From positions 1 through 34,544 of the forward strand of contig JAFZZM010000015.1 in assembly GCA_017615755.1 (NCBI GenBank): 34,544 nt of DNA, given 5' to 3'. Shown piece by piece: positions 22,984-32,271 of the stretch; the stretch's first letter is position 1, and each line of letters begins with the position of its first letter. The stretch comes from Clostridiales bacterium (GTDB lineage Bacteria > Bacillota > Clostridia > Saccharofermentanales > Saccharofermentanaceae). Made by a program: the position numbers and the translations under genes. The notes beneath the pieces are model-generated. The model made no database searches and was not told where the DNA came from. It worked only from the letters and a program-made list of their open reading frames with translations.

Positions 22984-23117
22984 TTTCAAAGCCCGCCTGA
23001 ATAAATGATTCAGACCCAAGAAAATGACGTCAAGTCTGCCGAAGACACCGCAGTAGCGGTTACGGACTTGACGTCTTTTCTATGGGTATGAAAAAGAAAA
23101 CCAAGCGGGCTTTGAAA
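22984..23117 (+). terminator. Large nested inverted repeat after the surface protein gene
   Basis: The outer arms TTTCAAAGCCCGC (22984-22996) and GCGGGCTTTGAAA (23105-23117) match perfectly. Inside are a small CTGAAT/ATTCAG hairpin and a near-perfect ~23-bp stem that includes GACGTCAAGTC (23026-23036) and GACTTGACGTC (23065-23075) followed by TTTT. The inner stem would serve as a terminator. The outer stem makes the whole 134 bp one multi-branched structure, more than a terminator needs. The following 23118-23220 contains a smaller hairpin (CCGTTTCA/TGAGACGG, about 23180-23201) and one AAGTGCTTTT. Confidence 0.75.
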
Positions 23118-23223
23118 ACCGTCATTTGCCGCGAAAACTATATCTTGGGAAAGTGCTTTTGGAGAAGGAAATATAAGACCGTTTCAAAATGTGAGACGGA
23201 TCTTTAGCGCGGTATACCCTGGG

Positions 23224-23473
23224 GTTAGTCGGAAGTGCGGATTTATGTGTTCGCGACTAACAGTTTTTTGCTCGGGATTAGTCGTGATCGCGGATTTGCG
23301 TGTTCGCGACTAACAGTTTTTTACTCGGGATTAGTCGGAATTGCGGATTTGAGTATTCGCGACTAACAGTTTTTTACTCGGGGTTAGTCGTGATCGCGGA
23401 TTTGTGTGTTCGCGACTAACATTTCGTCGCTTGGGGTTAGTTGTGATCTCAAATATGTGCATTCCCGACTAAC
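23224..23473. repeat. Palindromic array C: five dyad units on an exact 53-bp pitch
   Basis: Units start at 23224, 23277, 23330, 23383 and 23436. Each is 38 bp with arms GTTAGTC...GACTAAC (inner TCG/CGC extension), plus a 15-bp spacer such as AGTTTTTTACTCGGG. Units are far more alike than in arrays A and B, except the last, which has decayed. The arm sequence is unrelated to A and B, yet the pitch and unit size are the same. It ends 19 bp before the -35 of the second Trp T-box promoter. Confidence 0.95.
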
Positions 23474-23492
23474 TCTTCGCCGCTAAGCCCTA

Positions 23493-23521
23493 TTTACAAG
23501 CGGCTTTCCAAGTGGTATGAT
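23493..23521 (+). promoter_or_regulatory. Promoter of the trpFBA operon
   Basis: TTTACA and TATGAT at 17-bp spacing. Most surrounding bases are the same as in the trpE promoter, apart from part of the spacer. Confidence 0.85.
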
Positions 23522-23527
23522 TCTGCT

Positions 23528-23804
23528 AAATAAGTGAAACCGTTGACGCGGAGATAACGGTGATGATGCTCCTACAGAGAACCGGCGGTGCTGAGAGTCC
23601 GGTGGAAAACAAATCATCAAATGGACCGCTGAGGGTGCAGTCAAATGCGTAAGTAGCAAAGTATTCTGCAACGTGAAGGCATACGTTACTTGCCGGGGAT
23701 ATGTTGGTATCCTGCTAAGTGCACGGCATGGCGCCGTGAATCAAGGTGGCACCGCGATGTAAGATCGTCCTTGACAGAAATCTTGTTCTGTCGAGGATTT
23801 TTTG
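23528..23804 (+). promoter_or_regulatory. Second Trp-specific T-box riboswitch, upstream of trpF
   Basis: Nearly the same as the trpE leader through stem I, with specifier TGG at 23622-23624, AGTA loop and T-box AAGGTGGCACCGCG at 23743-23756. The terminator CCTTGACAGAA pairs with TTCTGTCGAGG ahead of a T-run (23769-23804). The intervening hairpin region is shorter and different (GCACGGC/GCCGTG). The match extends into the promoter, so leader and promoter were copied together. Confidence 0.93.
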
Positions 23805-23838
23805 TTTTCTACGGAACAAAAAAGGAGGTGAGCGCCGC

Positions 23839-24438
23839 ATGATCGTTAAGTTCTGCGGAATGCAGAGAAAAGAAGATATCGATGCGGTCAATGAGATCAA
23901 GCCGGATCTTGCGGGATTCATTCTGGTGCCGGGCAGAAGAAGATATGTGGAGCCGAAGACTCTGGAGGAGCTGAAGGCTGAACTTGATCCAGCGATCCGG
24001 GCGGTCGGGGTTTTTATCGACGAAGAGATCTCCGTCGTAACGGATCTTCTGAAACGTGGTATCATAGATATCGCACAGCTTCACGGAAATGAGTCCTCTG
24101 AGTACATCCGGGAGCTGAAGAAGACGACCGGTGCGAAGGTGATCAAGGCGATCGGGATCCACGATGATTCGGACCTTCAGAAGGTGGAAGAATGTGAAGC
24201 GGATATGGTGCTCCTGGATTCTCCGGGAGGCGGAACAGGAGAGACCTTCAACTGGCGACGCTTACAGGAAGTCAAAAGACCGTTTATTCTGGCCGGCGGC
24301 CTGAATACGGAAAATATAGAAGAAGCCATCCGGACGATCCATCCATATGGAGTGGACGTCAGTTCCGGGATCGAGACGGATGGGAAGAAAGATGCTGAAA
24401 AGATGCGTTCCTTTATGGAAATCGCAAGGAAAGGATGA
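23839..24438 (+). CDS. trpF: Phosphoribosylanthranilate isomerase
   Basis: Isomerises PRA to CdRP; 199 residues, stand-alone. The catalytic cysteine is in MIVKFCGMQ and the aspartate in [26 protein letters not shown] and [14 protein letters not shown] complete the barrel pattern. The ATG at 23839 follows a strong AGGAGGTGAG; an earlier in-frame start at 23746 lies in the T-box and is rejected. Overlaps trpB by four bases. Confidence 0.95.
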   Translation: MIVKFCGMQRKEDIDAVNEIKPDLAGFILVPGRRRYVEPKTLEELKAELDPAIRAVGVFIDEEISVVTDLLKRGIIDIAQLHGNESSEYIRELKKTTGAKVIKAIGIHDDSDLQKVEECEADMVLLDSPGGGTGETFNWRRLQEVKRPFILAGGLNTENIEEAIRTIHPYGVDVSSGIETDGKKDAEKMRSFMEIARKG

Positions 24439-25631
24439 GTAAAGTGGATAAAAAAGGAAGATTCGGTATTCATGGCGGACAGTATATCCCCGAGACTTTA
24501 ATGAATGCCATTCATGAACTGGAAGAAGCATATGAGCACTATAAGAATGATCCGGAGTTCCAGGCGGAGCTGAGCACTCTGTTTAATGAGTATGCAAACC
24601 GTCCTTCGCTTCTCTATTATGCGAAGAAGATGACGGAGGATCTTGGTGGTGCGAAGATCTATCTCAAGAGAGAGGACCTCAACCATACCGGTGCGCACAA
24701 GGTCAATAACGTACTGGGTCAGGCACTCCTGGCAAAGAAGATGGGTAAGACCCGTCTGATCGCGGAAACCGGTGCCGGCCAGCATGGTGTTGCGACTGCT
24801 ACAGCTGCGGCCCTGATGGGTATGGAGTGTGTGGTCTTCATGGGTGAAGAAGATACAAAGCGTCAGGCACTGAATGTGTACCGCATGAAACTTCTCGGTG
24901 CTTCGGTCGTACCGGTCAAGACAGGTACGGCTACACTGAAAGATGCGGTTTCAGAGGCGATGCGCGAATGGACGACAAGAGTCGAGGATACCCACTACTG
25001 CCTCGGTTCCGTAATGGGCCCGCATCCGTTCCCAACGATCGTACGTGATTTTCAGGCGGTCATCTCCAAAGAGATCAAAGAGCAGATGCTGGAAAAAGAA
25101 GGACGTCTTCCGGATGTCGTTATGGCTTGCGTCGGCGGCGGAAGTAACGCGATCGGTTCTTTCTATCACTTTATCGAGGATAAGGAAGTGCAGCTGATCG
25201 GCTGTGAAGCAGCAGGACGCGGTATCGATACTTTTGAGACTGCGGCTACGGTCAATACAGGAAAGCTTGGTATCTTCCACGGCATGAAGTCCTATTTCTG
25301 CCAGGATGAGTACGGTCAGATCGCTCCGGTATATTCTATTTCCGCAGGTCTGGATTATCCGGGTGTCGGTCCGGAGCACGCCCATCTTTACGATATCGGA
25401 AGAGCATCGTATGTGCCGGTCACAGACGATGAAGCAGTGGAAGCTTTCGAGTACCTGTCGAGAACAGAAGGCATTATTCCGGCGATCGAATCATCCCACG
25501 CTGTTGCGCATGCTTTGAAGATCGCGCCGACTATGGACAAAGACAAGATCATCGTCATTACGATCTCCGGTCGTGGTGACAAGGACTGCGCGGCAATTGC
25601 CAGATACAGAGGAGAGAATATCTATGAGTAA
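24435..25631 (+). CDS. trpB: Tryptophan synthase beta subunit
   Basis: Condenses indole with serine; 398 residues, PLP enzyme. The Schiff-base lysine is in [13 protein letters not shown] (K89), the phosphate loop is [10 protein letters not shown], and the tunnel/COMM region [15 protein letters not shown] is intact. It belongs to the common TrpB1 type that works with TrpA. ATGA overlap with trpF and an eight-base overlap with trpA. Confidence 0.97.
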   Translation: MSKVDKKGRFGIHGGQYIPETLMNAIHELEEAYEHYKNDPEFQAELSTLFNEYANRPSLLYYAKKMTEDLGGAKIYLKREDLNHTGAHKVNNVLGQALLAKKMGKTRLIAETGAGQHGVATATAAALMGMECVVFMGEEDTKRQALNVYRMKLLGASVVPVKTGTATLKDAVSEAMREWTTRVEDTHYCLGSVMGPHPFPTIVRDFQAVISKEIKEQMLEKEGRLPDVVMACVGGGSNAIGSFYHFIEDKEVQLIGCEAAGRGIDTFETAATVNTGKLGIFHGMKSYFCQDEYGQIAPVYSISAGLDYPGVGPEHAHLYDIGRASYVPVTDDEAVEAFEYLSRTEGIIPAIESSHAVAHALKIAPTMDKDKIIVITISGRGDKDCAAIARYRGENIYE

Positions 25632-26397
25632 GATAAGAGAAGCTTTTCAGAACGGAAAAGCATTTATCCCGTTTATTACCTGTGGTGATCCGGATACGGA
25701 GACCACATACCAGGCTGTCCTGGCTGCTGCACGAAACGGCGCGGACCTGATCGAACTGGGTATCCCGTTTTCGGATCCGACTGCTGAAGGTCCGGTGATC
25801 CAGGGAGCCAATATCCGCGCACTTGCCGGCGGAATTACGACCGATAAAGTATTCGAACTCGTTAAGCGGATCAGAACAGAAGTATCCATTCCGCTGGTGT
25901 TCATGACCTACGCGAACGTCGTATTCTCTTACGGCTCGGACCGTTTCATCAAGACATGCAGCGAGATCGGCATCGACGGCCTGATCATCCCGGATATCCC
26001 GTACGAAGAAAAAGAAGAGTTTGAACCGTACTGCGAGAAGTACGATGTAGACCTGATCTCCATGGTGGCCCCGACTTCGGAAGACCGCGTGACCATGATC
26101 GCAAAAGAGGCAAAGGGATTTATTTACATCGTATCGAGCCTCGGTGTGACAGGCATGCGCTCCTCGTTCTCCTCGGACCTTGACGCAGTTGTGGCTAAGA
26201 TCCGTGAGGTGACGGATGTGCCTTGTGCGATCGGATTCGGTATCTCGAATCCGGAACAGGCGGAGAAGATGGCAAAAGTTGCAGACGGCATCATTGTCGG
26301 CTCGGCGGTCGTCAAGATCCTCGAAGCAAAAGGAACCGAGGCCCCGGAAAGCATCGGCGCTTTTGTCAAGGAAATGAAGGAAGCCTGCCTGAAATGA
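25624..26397 (+). CDS. trpA: Tryptophan synthase alpha subunit
   Basis: Releases indole from indole-3-glycerol phosphate; 257 residues. The catalytic Glu and Asp are in [19 protein letters not shown], the entry [11 protein letters not shown] and the phosphate site [10 protein letters not shown] are normal. The ATG at 25624 overlaps the trpB stop region by eight bases; a longer frame from 25573 lies inside trpB. Last Trp gene; a CTGCCC/GGGCAG hairpin without a T-run follows at 26405-26428. Confidence 0.97.
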   Translation: MSKIREAFQNGKAFIPFITCGDPDTETTYQAVLAAARNGADLIELGIPFSDPTAEGPVIQGANIRALAGGITTDKVFELVKRIRTEVSIPLVFMTYANVVFSYGSDRFIKTCSEIGIDGLIIPDIPYEEKEEFEPYCEKYDVDLISMVAPTSEDRVTMIAKEAKGFIYIVSSLGVTGMRSSFSSDLDAVVAKIREVTDVPCAIGFGISNPEQAEKMAKVADGIIVGSAVVKILEAKGTEAPESIGAFVKEMKEACLK

Positions 26398-26404
26398 TCC
26401 GATA

Positions 26405-26428
26405 CTGCCCCGAAAGGGGAAAGGGCAG
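26405..26428 (+). terminator. Weak hairpin after trpA
   Basis: CTGCCC pairs with GGGCAG (CCCC/GGGG inside gives an alternative). No T-run follows, so termination here is doubtful, and some trp transcripts might read into the carAB leader. Confidence 0.4.
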
Positions 26429-26458
26429 AAATCGATAAAGATTTATCCCGATGATGCA

Positions 26459-26487
26459 TTGACAGAAGCGAGCTGTATTACTATAAT
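26459..26487 (+). promoter_or_regulatory. Consensus promoter of carAB
   Basis: TTGACA and TATAAT with 17 bp between, a perfect sigma-A consensus. Transcription should start near 26494, giving a leader of about 175 bases. Confidence 0.9.
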
Positions 26488-26594
26488 TCCCGTAAGAAAA
26501 TTGTGTGGTGTGCAATGACGGCAACCGCAAAATTGAAAAGAAGTACGAGAATGCAAGGCTTACAACGAGTTTTATCGATGGAAAATAGTGGAAC

Positions 26595-26645
26595 AAAGAC
26601 GTTCACACATGCTTGAACTAAGGCATGCAGGGGACGTCTTTTTTT
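26595..26645 (+). terminator. Terminator-like hairpin (probable attenuator) in the carAB leader
   Basis: AAAGACGT (26595-26602) pairs with ACGTCTTT (26634-26641), with an inner CATGC/GCATG stem, and is followed by a T-run. It lies between a very strong promoter and carA, so transcription attenuation is likely. GTAAG near the transcript start could pair with CTTAC near 26556-26561 in an alternative fold. I see no T-box sequence and no clear PyrR-binding loop. Confidence 0.7.
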
Positions 26646-26667
26646 GCGAAAGGCATTGGAGGGCGTT

Positions 26668-27777
26668 ATGAGAAAGAAAGACCGGAAGATCGTTCTTGAG
26701 GACGGAAGCTTTTACGAAGGATACGGATTCGGTGCAGATGTGGAACGTGTCTGCGAGATCGTTTTCAATACCTCGATGGTAGGTTATCAGGAGATCCTTT
26801 CCGACCCCTCGTATACGGACCAGATGGTAGTCATGACTTACCCGCTCATCGGTAACTACGGCATCACGGACGACGACTTTGAGTGTAAGAATCCGAGCAT
26901 CGGCGGCATGATCGTCGGCGACTACAACGATATGCCGAGTAACTTCCGCTACACCAAGACCCTTTCCGAAGAGATGGAAGAGAACAATATTCCGGGTATC
27001 TTCGGTGTCGATACAAGACAAATCACCAGATCCATCCGAGACCTCGGCTCGAGAAGAGTCATCATGACATCGATCGATACGCCTGTCGAAGAAGCCCTTC
27101 AGAAAATCAAAGATACACCGGTCCCGCACGATCAGGTGTCCCGCGTCAGCTGCAAGAAGCGCTGGTATTCCCGTACGGCAAACCCGAAGTACAACGTGGT
27201 CGCCATCGACTGCGGCATCAAACTGAATATTATCCGTAAGCTCAATTCTTACGGCTGCAACGTTACCGTCGTGCCTTTTGATACGACTCCGGAGGAGATC
27301 GAATTCATGAAGCCGGACGGTATTTTCTTGAGTAACGGCCCCGGAGATCCGGAGGACGTGACGCCTGTTATTTCCACGGTAAAAGCACTTGCCGGCAAGT
27401 TCCCGATCTTCGGTATCTGTCTTGGTCATCAGATGATCTCTCTTGCTTACGGTGCAAAGACCTATAAACTGAAGTTCGGTCACCGTGGCGGTAACCACCC
27501 GGTCAAGAATCTGGCAACAGGAAAGATCGAGATCACATCCCAGAACCACAGCTATGCAGTCGATCTGGAGAGCCTTAAGGGAACAAAACTTACCGCGACC
27601 CACATCAATATCCTGGATAATACGATCGAGGGTGTCGAGTGTGCAGAGGACAAGGTATTCTCCGTGCAGTACCATCCGGAGAGCGCGCCGGGTCCGCAGG
27701 ACAGCAGCTATCTGTTCGAGAAGTTTACTTCCATTCTTTCTGAAAACATGGAAAGCGAGGTGCGTAACAATGCCTAA
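26668..27777 (+). CDS. carA: Carbamoyl-phosphate synthase small subunit
   Basis: Hydrolyses glutamine and feeds ammonia to CarB for carbamoyl phosphate, used for pyrimidines and arginine. 369 residues: an N-terminal CPSase domain ([30 protein letters not shown]) and a C-terminal class I amidotransferase with the cysteine in [14 protein letters not shown] and His-Glu in [11 protein letters not shown]. The ATG at 26668 follows TTGGAGGGCGTT; an in-frame TTG at 26644 lies in the attenuator. It overlaps carB by eight bases. Confidence 0.96.
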   Translation: MRKKDRKIVLEDGSFYEGYGFGADVERVCEIVFNTSMVGYQEILSDPSYTDQMVVMTYPLIGNYGITDDDFECKNPSIGGMIVGDYNDMPSNFRYTKTLSEEMEENNIPGIFGVDTRQITRSIRDLGSRRVIMTSIDTPVEEALQKIKDTPVPHDQVSRVSCKKRWYSRTANPKYNVVAIDCGIKLNIIRKLNSYGCNVTVVPFDTTPEEIEFMKPDGIFLSNGPGDPEDVTPVISTVKALAGKFPIFGICLGHQMISLAYGAKTYKLKFGHRGGNHPVKNLATGKIEITSQNHSYAVDLESLKGTKLTATHINILDNTIEGVECAEDKVFSVQYHPESAPGPQDSSYLFEKFTSILSENMESEVRNNA

Positions 27778-30700
27778 GAGAACAGACATTAAAAAAGTAC
27801 TCGTGATCGGTTCCGGTCCGATCGTTATCGGTCAGGCGGCGGAGTTTGACTACGCCGGTACACAGGCGTGCCTGGCTTTAAAAGAAGAAGGGTACGAGGT
27901 CATTCTCGCAAACAGTAACCCGGCTACGATCATGACAGATACATCCATTGCCGATAAGGTCTACATGGAGCCACTGACACTTCAGTTCCTCGCTCGTATC
28001 TGCCGTCTGGAAAGACCGGATGCCATCGTTCCGGGTATCGGTGGTCAGACGGGTCTGAACCTTGCGATGCAGCTGGCAAAGAAGGGTGTTCTCGAAGAGT
28101 GCGAGATCGAACTTCTCGGCACCGACGCCAAGAGTATCGAGTGCGCCGAGGATCGAGAGCTTTTTAAGGAGCTATGCGAAAGAATCGGCGAACCGGTCGT
28201 ACCTTCGCAGATCACATACAGTATTGAAGAAGCACTGGAAGCAGCAGAGAAGATCGGCTATCCGGTCATCCTGCGTCCGGCCTTTACACTTGGTGGTACC
28301 GGCGGCGGTTTTGCCAACGATCCGGAAGAACTGACCACCATGATGAAAAATGCGCTGGCTCTTTCTCCGGTGCACCAGGTCCTGGTCGAGAAGAGCATCA
28401 AGGGCTATAAGGAAATCGAGTACGAAGTGATCCGCGACGCGAACGATACCGCAATCACGGTTTGTAACATGGAAAACCTCGATCCGGTCGGTATCCATAC
28501 CGGTGACTCCATCGTTGTGGCGCCGTCCCAGACGCTGACGAACAAGGAATATCACATGCTCCGTGACAGTGCGCTTAAGATCATCCGTGCGCTCGGCGTA
28601 AAGGGTGGTTGTAACTGTCAGTTCGCACTCGATCCGCATTCCTTTAAGTACTATGTAATTGAAGTTAACCCGCGTGTATCCAGATCTTCCGCATTGGCAT
28701 CGAAGGCCAGTGGATACCCGATCGCACGTGTATCCGCGAAGATCGCTGTCGGCATGAATCTCGATGAGATCCAGCTGGCTAATACACCGGCATGTTTTGA
28801 ACCTGCACTTGACTACGTTGTCACCAAGATGCCGAGATTCCCGTTCGATAAATTCCCGGCTGCGATGAATAAGCTTTCTACCCAGATGAAAGCAACCGGT
28901 GAGGTCATGAGCGTCGGCAGAACTTTTGAAGAGAGCCTTCTTAAGGCGATCCGTTCTCTCGAGGACAGCAAGAACCACATCCATATGACGAAGTTCGACT
29001 CCGAGCATATGAGCGTGGATGACCTTCTCGAGTACATCAAGGAAGGTACCGACGACCGTATCTACGCGATCTCACAGCTGATGTGGCTGGGCGTCGACCA
29101 CTCCCGTATCTGCAACATCACGGGTATCGACATGTTCTTCCTCGATAAGATCAAGAAGATCGTTGATTACGAGCGCGAGATGGAGCAGAATGTCGGTTCT
29201 CTCGAGCACCTGATCGAAGCAAAGAGAATGGGCTTCTCCGACTCCTATGTGGCAGAGCTTTGGAAGCAGACAGAAGACGACATCTACAAGATGCGTCGTG
29301 AGAATAAGATCGCACCGATCTACAAGATGATCGACTCCTGCGCATCCGAGTTTGACAGCTACATCCCGTATTTCTACTCGACCTACGGGGATGAGAACGA
29401 GTCCATCGTTTCCGACAGAAAGAAAGTCATCGTTCTGGGTTCCGGTCCGATCCGTATCGGTCAGGGTGTCGAGTTCGACTACTCGACTGTACATGCAGTC
29501 AGAACGATCCAGGAAGCGGGCTATGAGGCCATCGTTATCAACAACAACCCGGAGACGGTTTCTACTGACTATACCACAGCAGATAAACTCTATTTCGAGC
29601 CGTTAACTACAGAAGATGTTATGAATATCATCGAGCTGGAGAATCCTCTCGGTGTTATCGTTACCCTTGGTGGACAGACCGCCGTTAACCTTGCGGATTC
29701 GCTGACCAAGCGTGGCGTGCACATCATCGGCACCGACTCCGAAGCCATCGAAAAAGCAGAAGACAGAGATGCTTTTGACGCCGTGATCAAGTCCCTCGAG
29801 ATCCCGAATCCGAAGGGTGAAGCCGTGACCGATATTCCTACCGGTATCAAGGTTGCCGAGAAGATCGGTTATCCGGTCCTTGTCCGTCCTTCCTTCGTAC
29901 TTGGCGGCCGTGCCATGGAGATTGTCGCCAATGAGACGATGCTCGTGAAGTACTTGAAGAACGCCGTTGAAGTTGACGAAGATAAGCCGGTCCTGATCGA
30001 TAAATACCTCGTCGGTAAAGAGGTCGAGGTCGATGCGATCTGCGATGGCAAGCAAGTCTTTATTCCGGGTATCATGGAACTTGTTGAGAGAACCGGTGTT
30101 CACAGTGGCGACAGTACGAGTGTGTATCCGCCGTTCTCCATTTCCGATAAGGTAAAAGAAACGATCTGCGACTATACCACACGCCTCGGCCTGGGTATCG
30201 GCATCGTCGGTCTTTTCAATATCCAGTTCATCGTCGATAAGGACGATAGCGTCTATGTCATCGAGGTCAATCCTCGTGCTTCTCGAAGTGTACCGTTCCT
30301 TTCCAAGTCGACGGACAGAAACCTCGTTACGATCGCGACCCGCGTCATGCTGGGTGAGTCTCTTGCTGATCAGGGCATCACGAAGCTTACTCCACCTGAG
30401 ACGACCGATCGTTGGTATGTAAAAGCACCTGCGTTCTCGTTCCAGAAGTTGGATGGTATGGATGCTTATCTCTCACCGGAAATGAAGTCTACCGGTGAAG
30501 CGATCGGCTACGATAAGAGTCTCAACCGTGCCTTCTTCAAAGCAATGCAGGCTTCGGGTATCAAGATGAAGGATTATGGTACAGTCATCGTAACGCTGGC
30601 TGATGAGGATAAGGAAGAAGCACTTCCTTTGATCCGCCGTTTCTACGAACTCGGTTTCAATATCGAAGCGACGATCGGTACCGCAAACTTCCTGAAAAAT

Positions 30701-30958
30701 CACGGTATCCGTACGCGTGTCCGTGGTAAACTCAGTGAAGGCAGCACCGAGATCCTGGATTCCATCCGTGCCGGTTATGTAAGCTACATCATCAACACCC
30801 GTGCGATCCTTTCCGGTGTGCACTACGAAGACGGTGTAGCGATCCGCCGCTGCGCAATTCAGAATGGTGTGACGATCTTTACCTCGCTCGATACGGTTAA
30901 GATCCTGCTGGATGTACTGGAAGAAACGATTCCGGGAATTGCAACGATCAACGCATAA
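27770..30958 (+). CDS. carB: Carbamoyl-phosphate synthase large subunit
   Basis: A 1062-residue enzyme with two homologous ATP-grasp halves: [26 protein letters not shown] opens the first, and [26 protein letters not shown] (about residue 555) the second. Each half has a [14 protein letters not shown] or [14 protein letters not shown] site. The C-terminal MGS-like domain (from about residue 935) binds allosteric effectors such as UMP in characterised homologues. The ATG at 27770 overlaps the carA stop; a long in-frame extension inside carA is rejected. Confidence 0.97.
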   Translation: MPKRTDIKKVLVIGSGPIVIGQAAEFDYAGTQACLALKEEGYEVILANSNPATIMTDTSIADKVYMEPLTLQFLARICRLERPDAIVPGIGGQTGLNLAMQLAKKGVLEECEIELLGTDAKSIECAEDRELFKELCERIGEPVVPSQITYSIEEALEAAEKIGYPVILRPAFTLGGTGGGFANDPEELTTMMKNALALSPVHQVLVEKSIKGYKEIEYEVIRDANDTAITVCNMENLDPVGIHTGDSIVVAPSQTLTNKEYHMLRDSALKIIRALGVKGGCNCQFALDPHSFKYYVIEVNPRVSRSSALASKASGYPIARVSAKIAVGMNLDEIQLANTPACFEPALDYVVTKMPRFPFDKFPAAMNKLSTQMKATGEVMSVGRTFEESLLKAIRSLEDSKNHIHMTKFDSEHMSVDDLLEYIKEGTDDRIYAISQLMWLGVDHSRICNITGIDMFFLDKIKKIVDYEREMEQNVGSLEHLIEAKRMGFSDSYVAELWKQTEDDIYKMRRENKIAPIYKMIDSCASEFDSYIPYFYSTYGDENESIVSDRKKVIVLGSGPIRIGQGVEFDYSTVHAVRTIQEAGYEAIVINNNPETVSTDYTTADKLYFEPLTTEDVMNIIELENPLGVIVTLGGQTAVNLADSLTKRGVHIIGTDSEAIEKAEDRDAFDAVIKSLEIPNPKGEAVTDIPTGIKVAEKIGYPVLVRPSFVLGGRAMEIVANETMLVKYLKNAVEVDEDKPVLIDKYLVGKEVEVDAICDGKQVFIPGIMELVERTGVHSGDSTSVYPPFSISDKVKETICDYTTRLGLGIGIVGLFNIQFIVDKDDSVYVIEVNPRASRSVPFLSKSTDRNLVTIATRVMLGESLADQGITKLTPPETTDRWYVKAPAFSFQKLDGMDAYLSPEMKSTGEAIGYDKSLNRAFFKAMQASGIKMKDYGTVIVTLADEDKEEALPLIRRFYELGFNIEATIGTANFLKNHGIRTRVRGKLSEGSTEILDSIRAGYVSYIINTRAILSGVHYEDGVAIRRCAIQNGVTIFTSLDTVKILLDVLEETIPGIATINA

Positions 30959-30961
30959 TAG

Positions 30962-31041
30962 ATTCAAAACCAGCATACTTCGTCGCTAAGTCCTCGGGCT
31001 GACGCCCTGCGGAAGCGCTCCTCAGTATGCTGGTTTTGAAT
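30962..31041 (+). terminator. Long-stem hairpin after carB
   Basis: ATTCAAAACCAGCATACT (30962-30979) is perfectly complementary to 31024-31041, an 18-bp stem, with a 44-base loop that has its own GC-rich pairing (GGGCTGACGCCC). The right arm ends in GGTTTT rather than a free T-run. It probably ends carAB transcription. The stem is longer than most terminators, as at 22984-23117. Confidence 0.7.
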
Positions 31042-31160
31042 AAGAAACGGGTTAGAGCAGACGTCTTAGTTTCTGCGTTTGAATGAGAGAAAGGTGAGCA
31101 TTGAGTTGTTCATTCCTTCTCTTTTTCTTTTCTGTTGTATTCGAGCTTATAGATCAAAAA

Positions 31161-31169
31161 TGTTATAAT
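31161..31169 (+). promoter_or_regulatory. Extended -10 promoter element
   Basis: TGTTATAAT is an extended -10 (TG-N-TATAAT). No good -35 is seen at 17 bp. It lies about 30 bases upstream of the next gene. Confidence 0.6.
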
Positions 31170-31200
31170 GTGAGAATCTATACCGATGGGGGAGAGTTAT

Positions 31201-31815
31201 ATGGGTATCCTGAACAGAGAAAGTGATGAAATGGTGATGAAGCGGTTGTGTGGCGATGCGGGGCACATCGTGGAGATGCTCAAGCATGTTTTTACCAACC
31301 AGAGAGGCTGTGACATCCGTATGGCGCTGCTTTTTGCTTCGGGACTGGCCGGGTATTCCTGCCATCAGGCAGTGAAAGAAGAGAAGGGCGTTTTTCAGGT
31401 CGTAAAGACGAACACCGGGAAGAAATTCTATTTCGGCGATGAAGTAAATAAGTATCTTCTGGAAAACCCAAACAGTGTGACCGGTCTTGTTAATGCGGTA
31501 GTTGATCTTCCGGAGAAAAAAGTACTCGAGCTGGTTTCTTCTTTTGCGGAGAATTGTGGAAAAGACGATATGCTGATCTGCGGTTTTAATCCCGGGACGA
31601 TATATACCCAGATCCGGCAGTGCTGGGAGGGTATCTACGGAAACATGACTTCCAAGTATTGTAAGAACCCTTCTGAGTACCCGCTTCTTTTCGGTATCGT
31701 TCTTCAGAACATTCTGATTCTTTCGGTGAAAGCAGGAGCACCGAAGGGAGAAGCCGGTGAGATCGCAATTGAGGTGGCCAACGCGATCTCGAAGATGGAT
31801 AACGATTCTTTCTGA
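31201..31815 (+). CDS. Protein of unknown function
   Basis: A 204-residue protein I do not recognise. No signal peptide is present. A hydrophobic stretch (LLFGIVLQNILILSVKAG, about residues 157-174) may be a buried helix rather than a membrane span, and there are several cysteines in the C-terminal half. The ATG at 31201 is preferred over 31186 because GGGGGAGAG lies just before it. It has its own promoter element upstream and is followed after 38 bases by a lipoprotein gene, possibly in the same transcript. An antisense frame of similar length exists but lacks start signals. Confidence 0.75.
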   Translation: MGILNRESDEMVMKRLCGDAGHIVEMLKHVFTNQRGCDIRMALLFASGLAGYSCHQAVKEEKGVFQVVKTNTGKKFYFGDEVNKYLLENPNSVTGLVNAVVDLPEKKVLELVSSFAENCGKDDMLICGFNPGTIYTQIRQCWEGIYGNMTSKYCKNPSEYPLLFGIVLQNILILSVKAGAPKGEAGEIAIEVANAISKMDNDSF

Positions 31816-31853
31816 TACGGTTGAGAGAAGAAGGAGAATAAGAGGAGACATTT

Positions 31854-32270
31854 ATGAGAAGAAAGACATTATTAGTGGTCATCTGCGTGATGACGGCTTT
31901 GCTTTTGCTTGCCGGTTGTTCGAAGGAGAAAAAACAGAAAGGCATCGAAGGGACCTGGGTGCTTTTTGAGGAGTACGACAAGGACGGAACGAGGGTCTCG
32001 CCGGATGAACTGAAAGAAATCGGCATTTCCGAAAAGTATGAGATCAAGGGCACGAAAGCGGTGTACACGTGTGAGATGAAGGGCGCGTCAAAACCAATCG
32101 AGTTTGACTTGGATATGGAGGTCCTGGGCGATAACAAATACTGCTTCAAGATGGCAGGGAAGATCGTATTCCCTGCTGACGAGGTGATACTTGACGGCGA
32201 TCTGCTTACGTACGAGGTGGGAACCGTGGAAGACAACAACTACATGAAGATGGTTTTTAAGAGGCAGTAA
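31854..32270 (+). CDS. Small predicted lipoprotein
   Basis: A 138-residue exported lipoprotein: the signal peptide ends in lipobox LLAGC (C22), followed by a Lys-rich tether and a domain of short beta strands beginning GIEGTWVLFEEYDKDGTRVS. Such GTW-starting beta-strand domains occur in lipocalin-like Clostridial lipoproteins of unknown role. AAGGAGAATAAGAGGAG precedes the ATG. Its stop is one base before the next start, so it is translated with the heparinase-like protein. The role in polysaccharide uptake or sensing is a guess from that link. Confidence 0.85.
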   Translation: MRRKTLLVVICVMTALLLLAGCSKEKKQKGIEGTWVLFEEYDKDGTRVSPDELKEIGISEKYEIKGTKAVYTCEMKGASKPIEFDLDMEVLGDNKYCFKMAGKIVFPADEVILDGDLLTYEVGTVEDNNYMKMVFKRQ

Positions 32271-32271
32271 T

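Noticed and set aside
27485..27769. N-terminal extension of CarB by 95 residues
   Set aside because: It lies inside carA in another frame; CarB homology begins at [14 protein letters not shown].
31147..31851. Open frame of 234 codons on the minus strand
   Set aside because: Antisense to 31201-31815, which has a good ribosome binding site and promoter element; the minus frame has neither.
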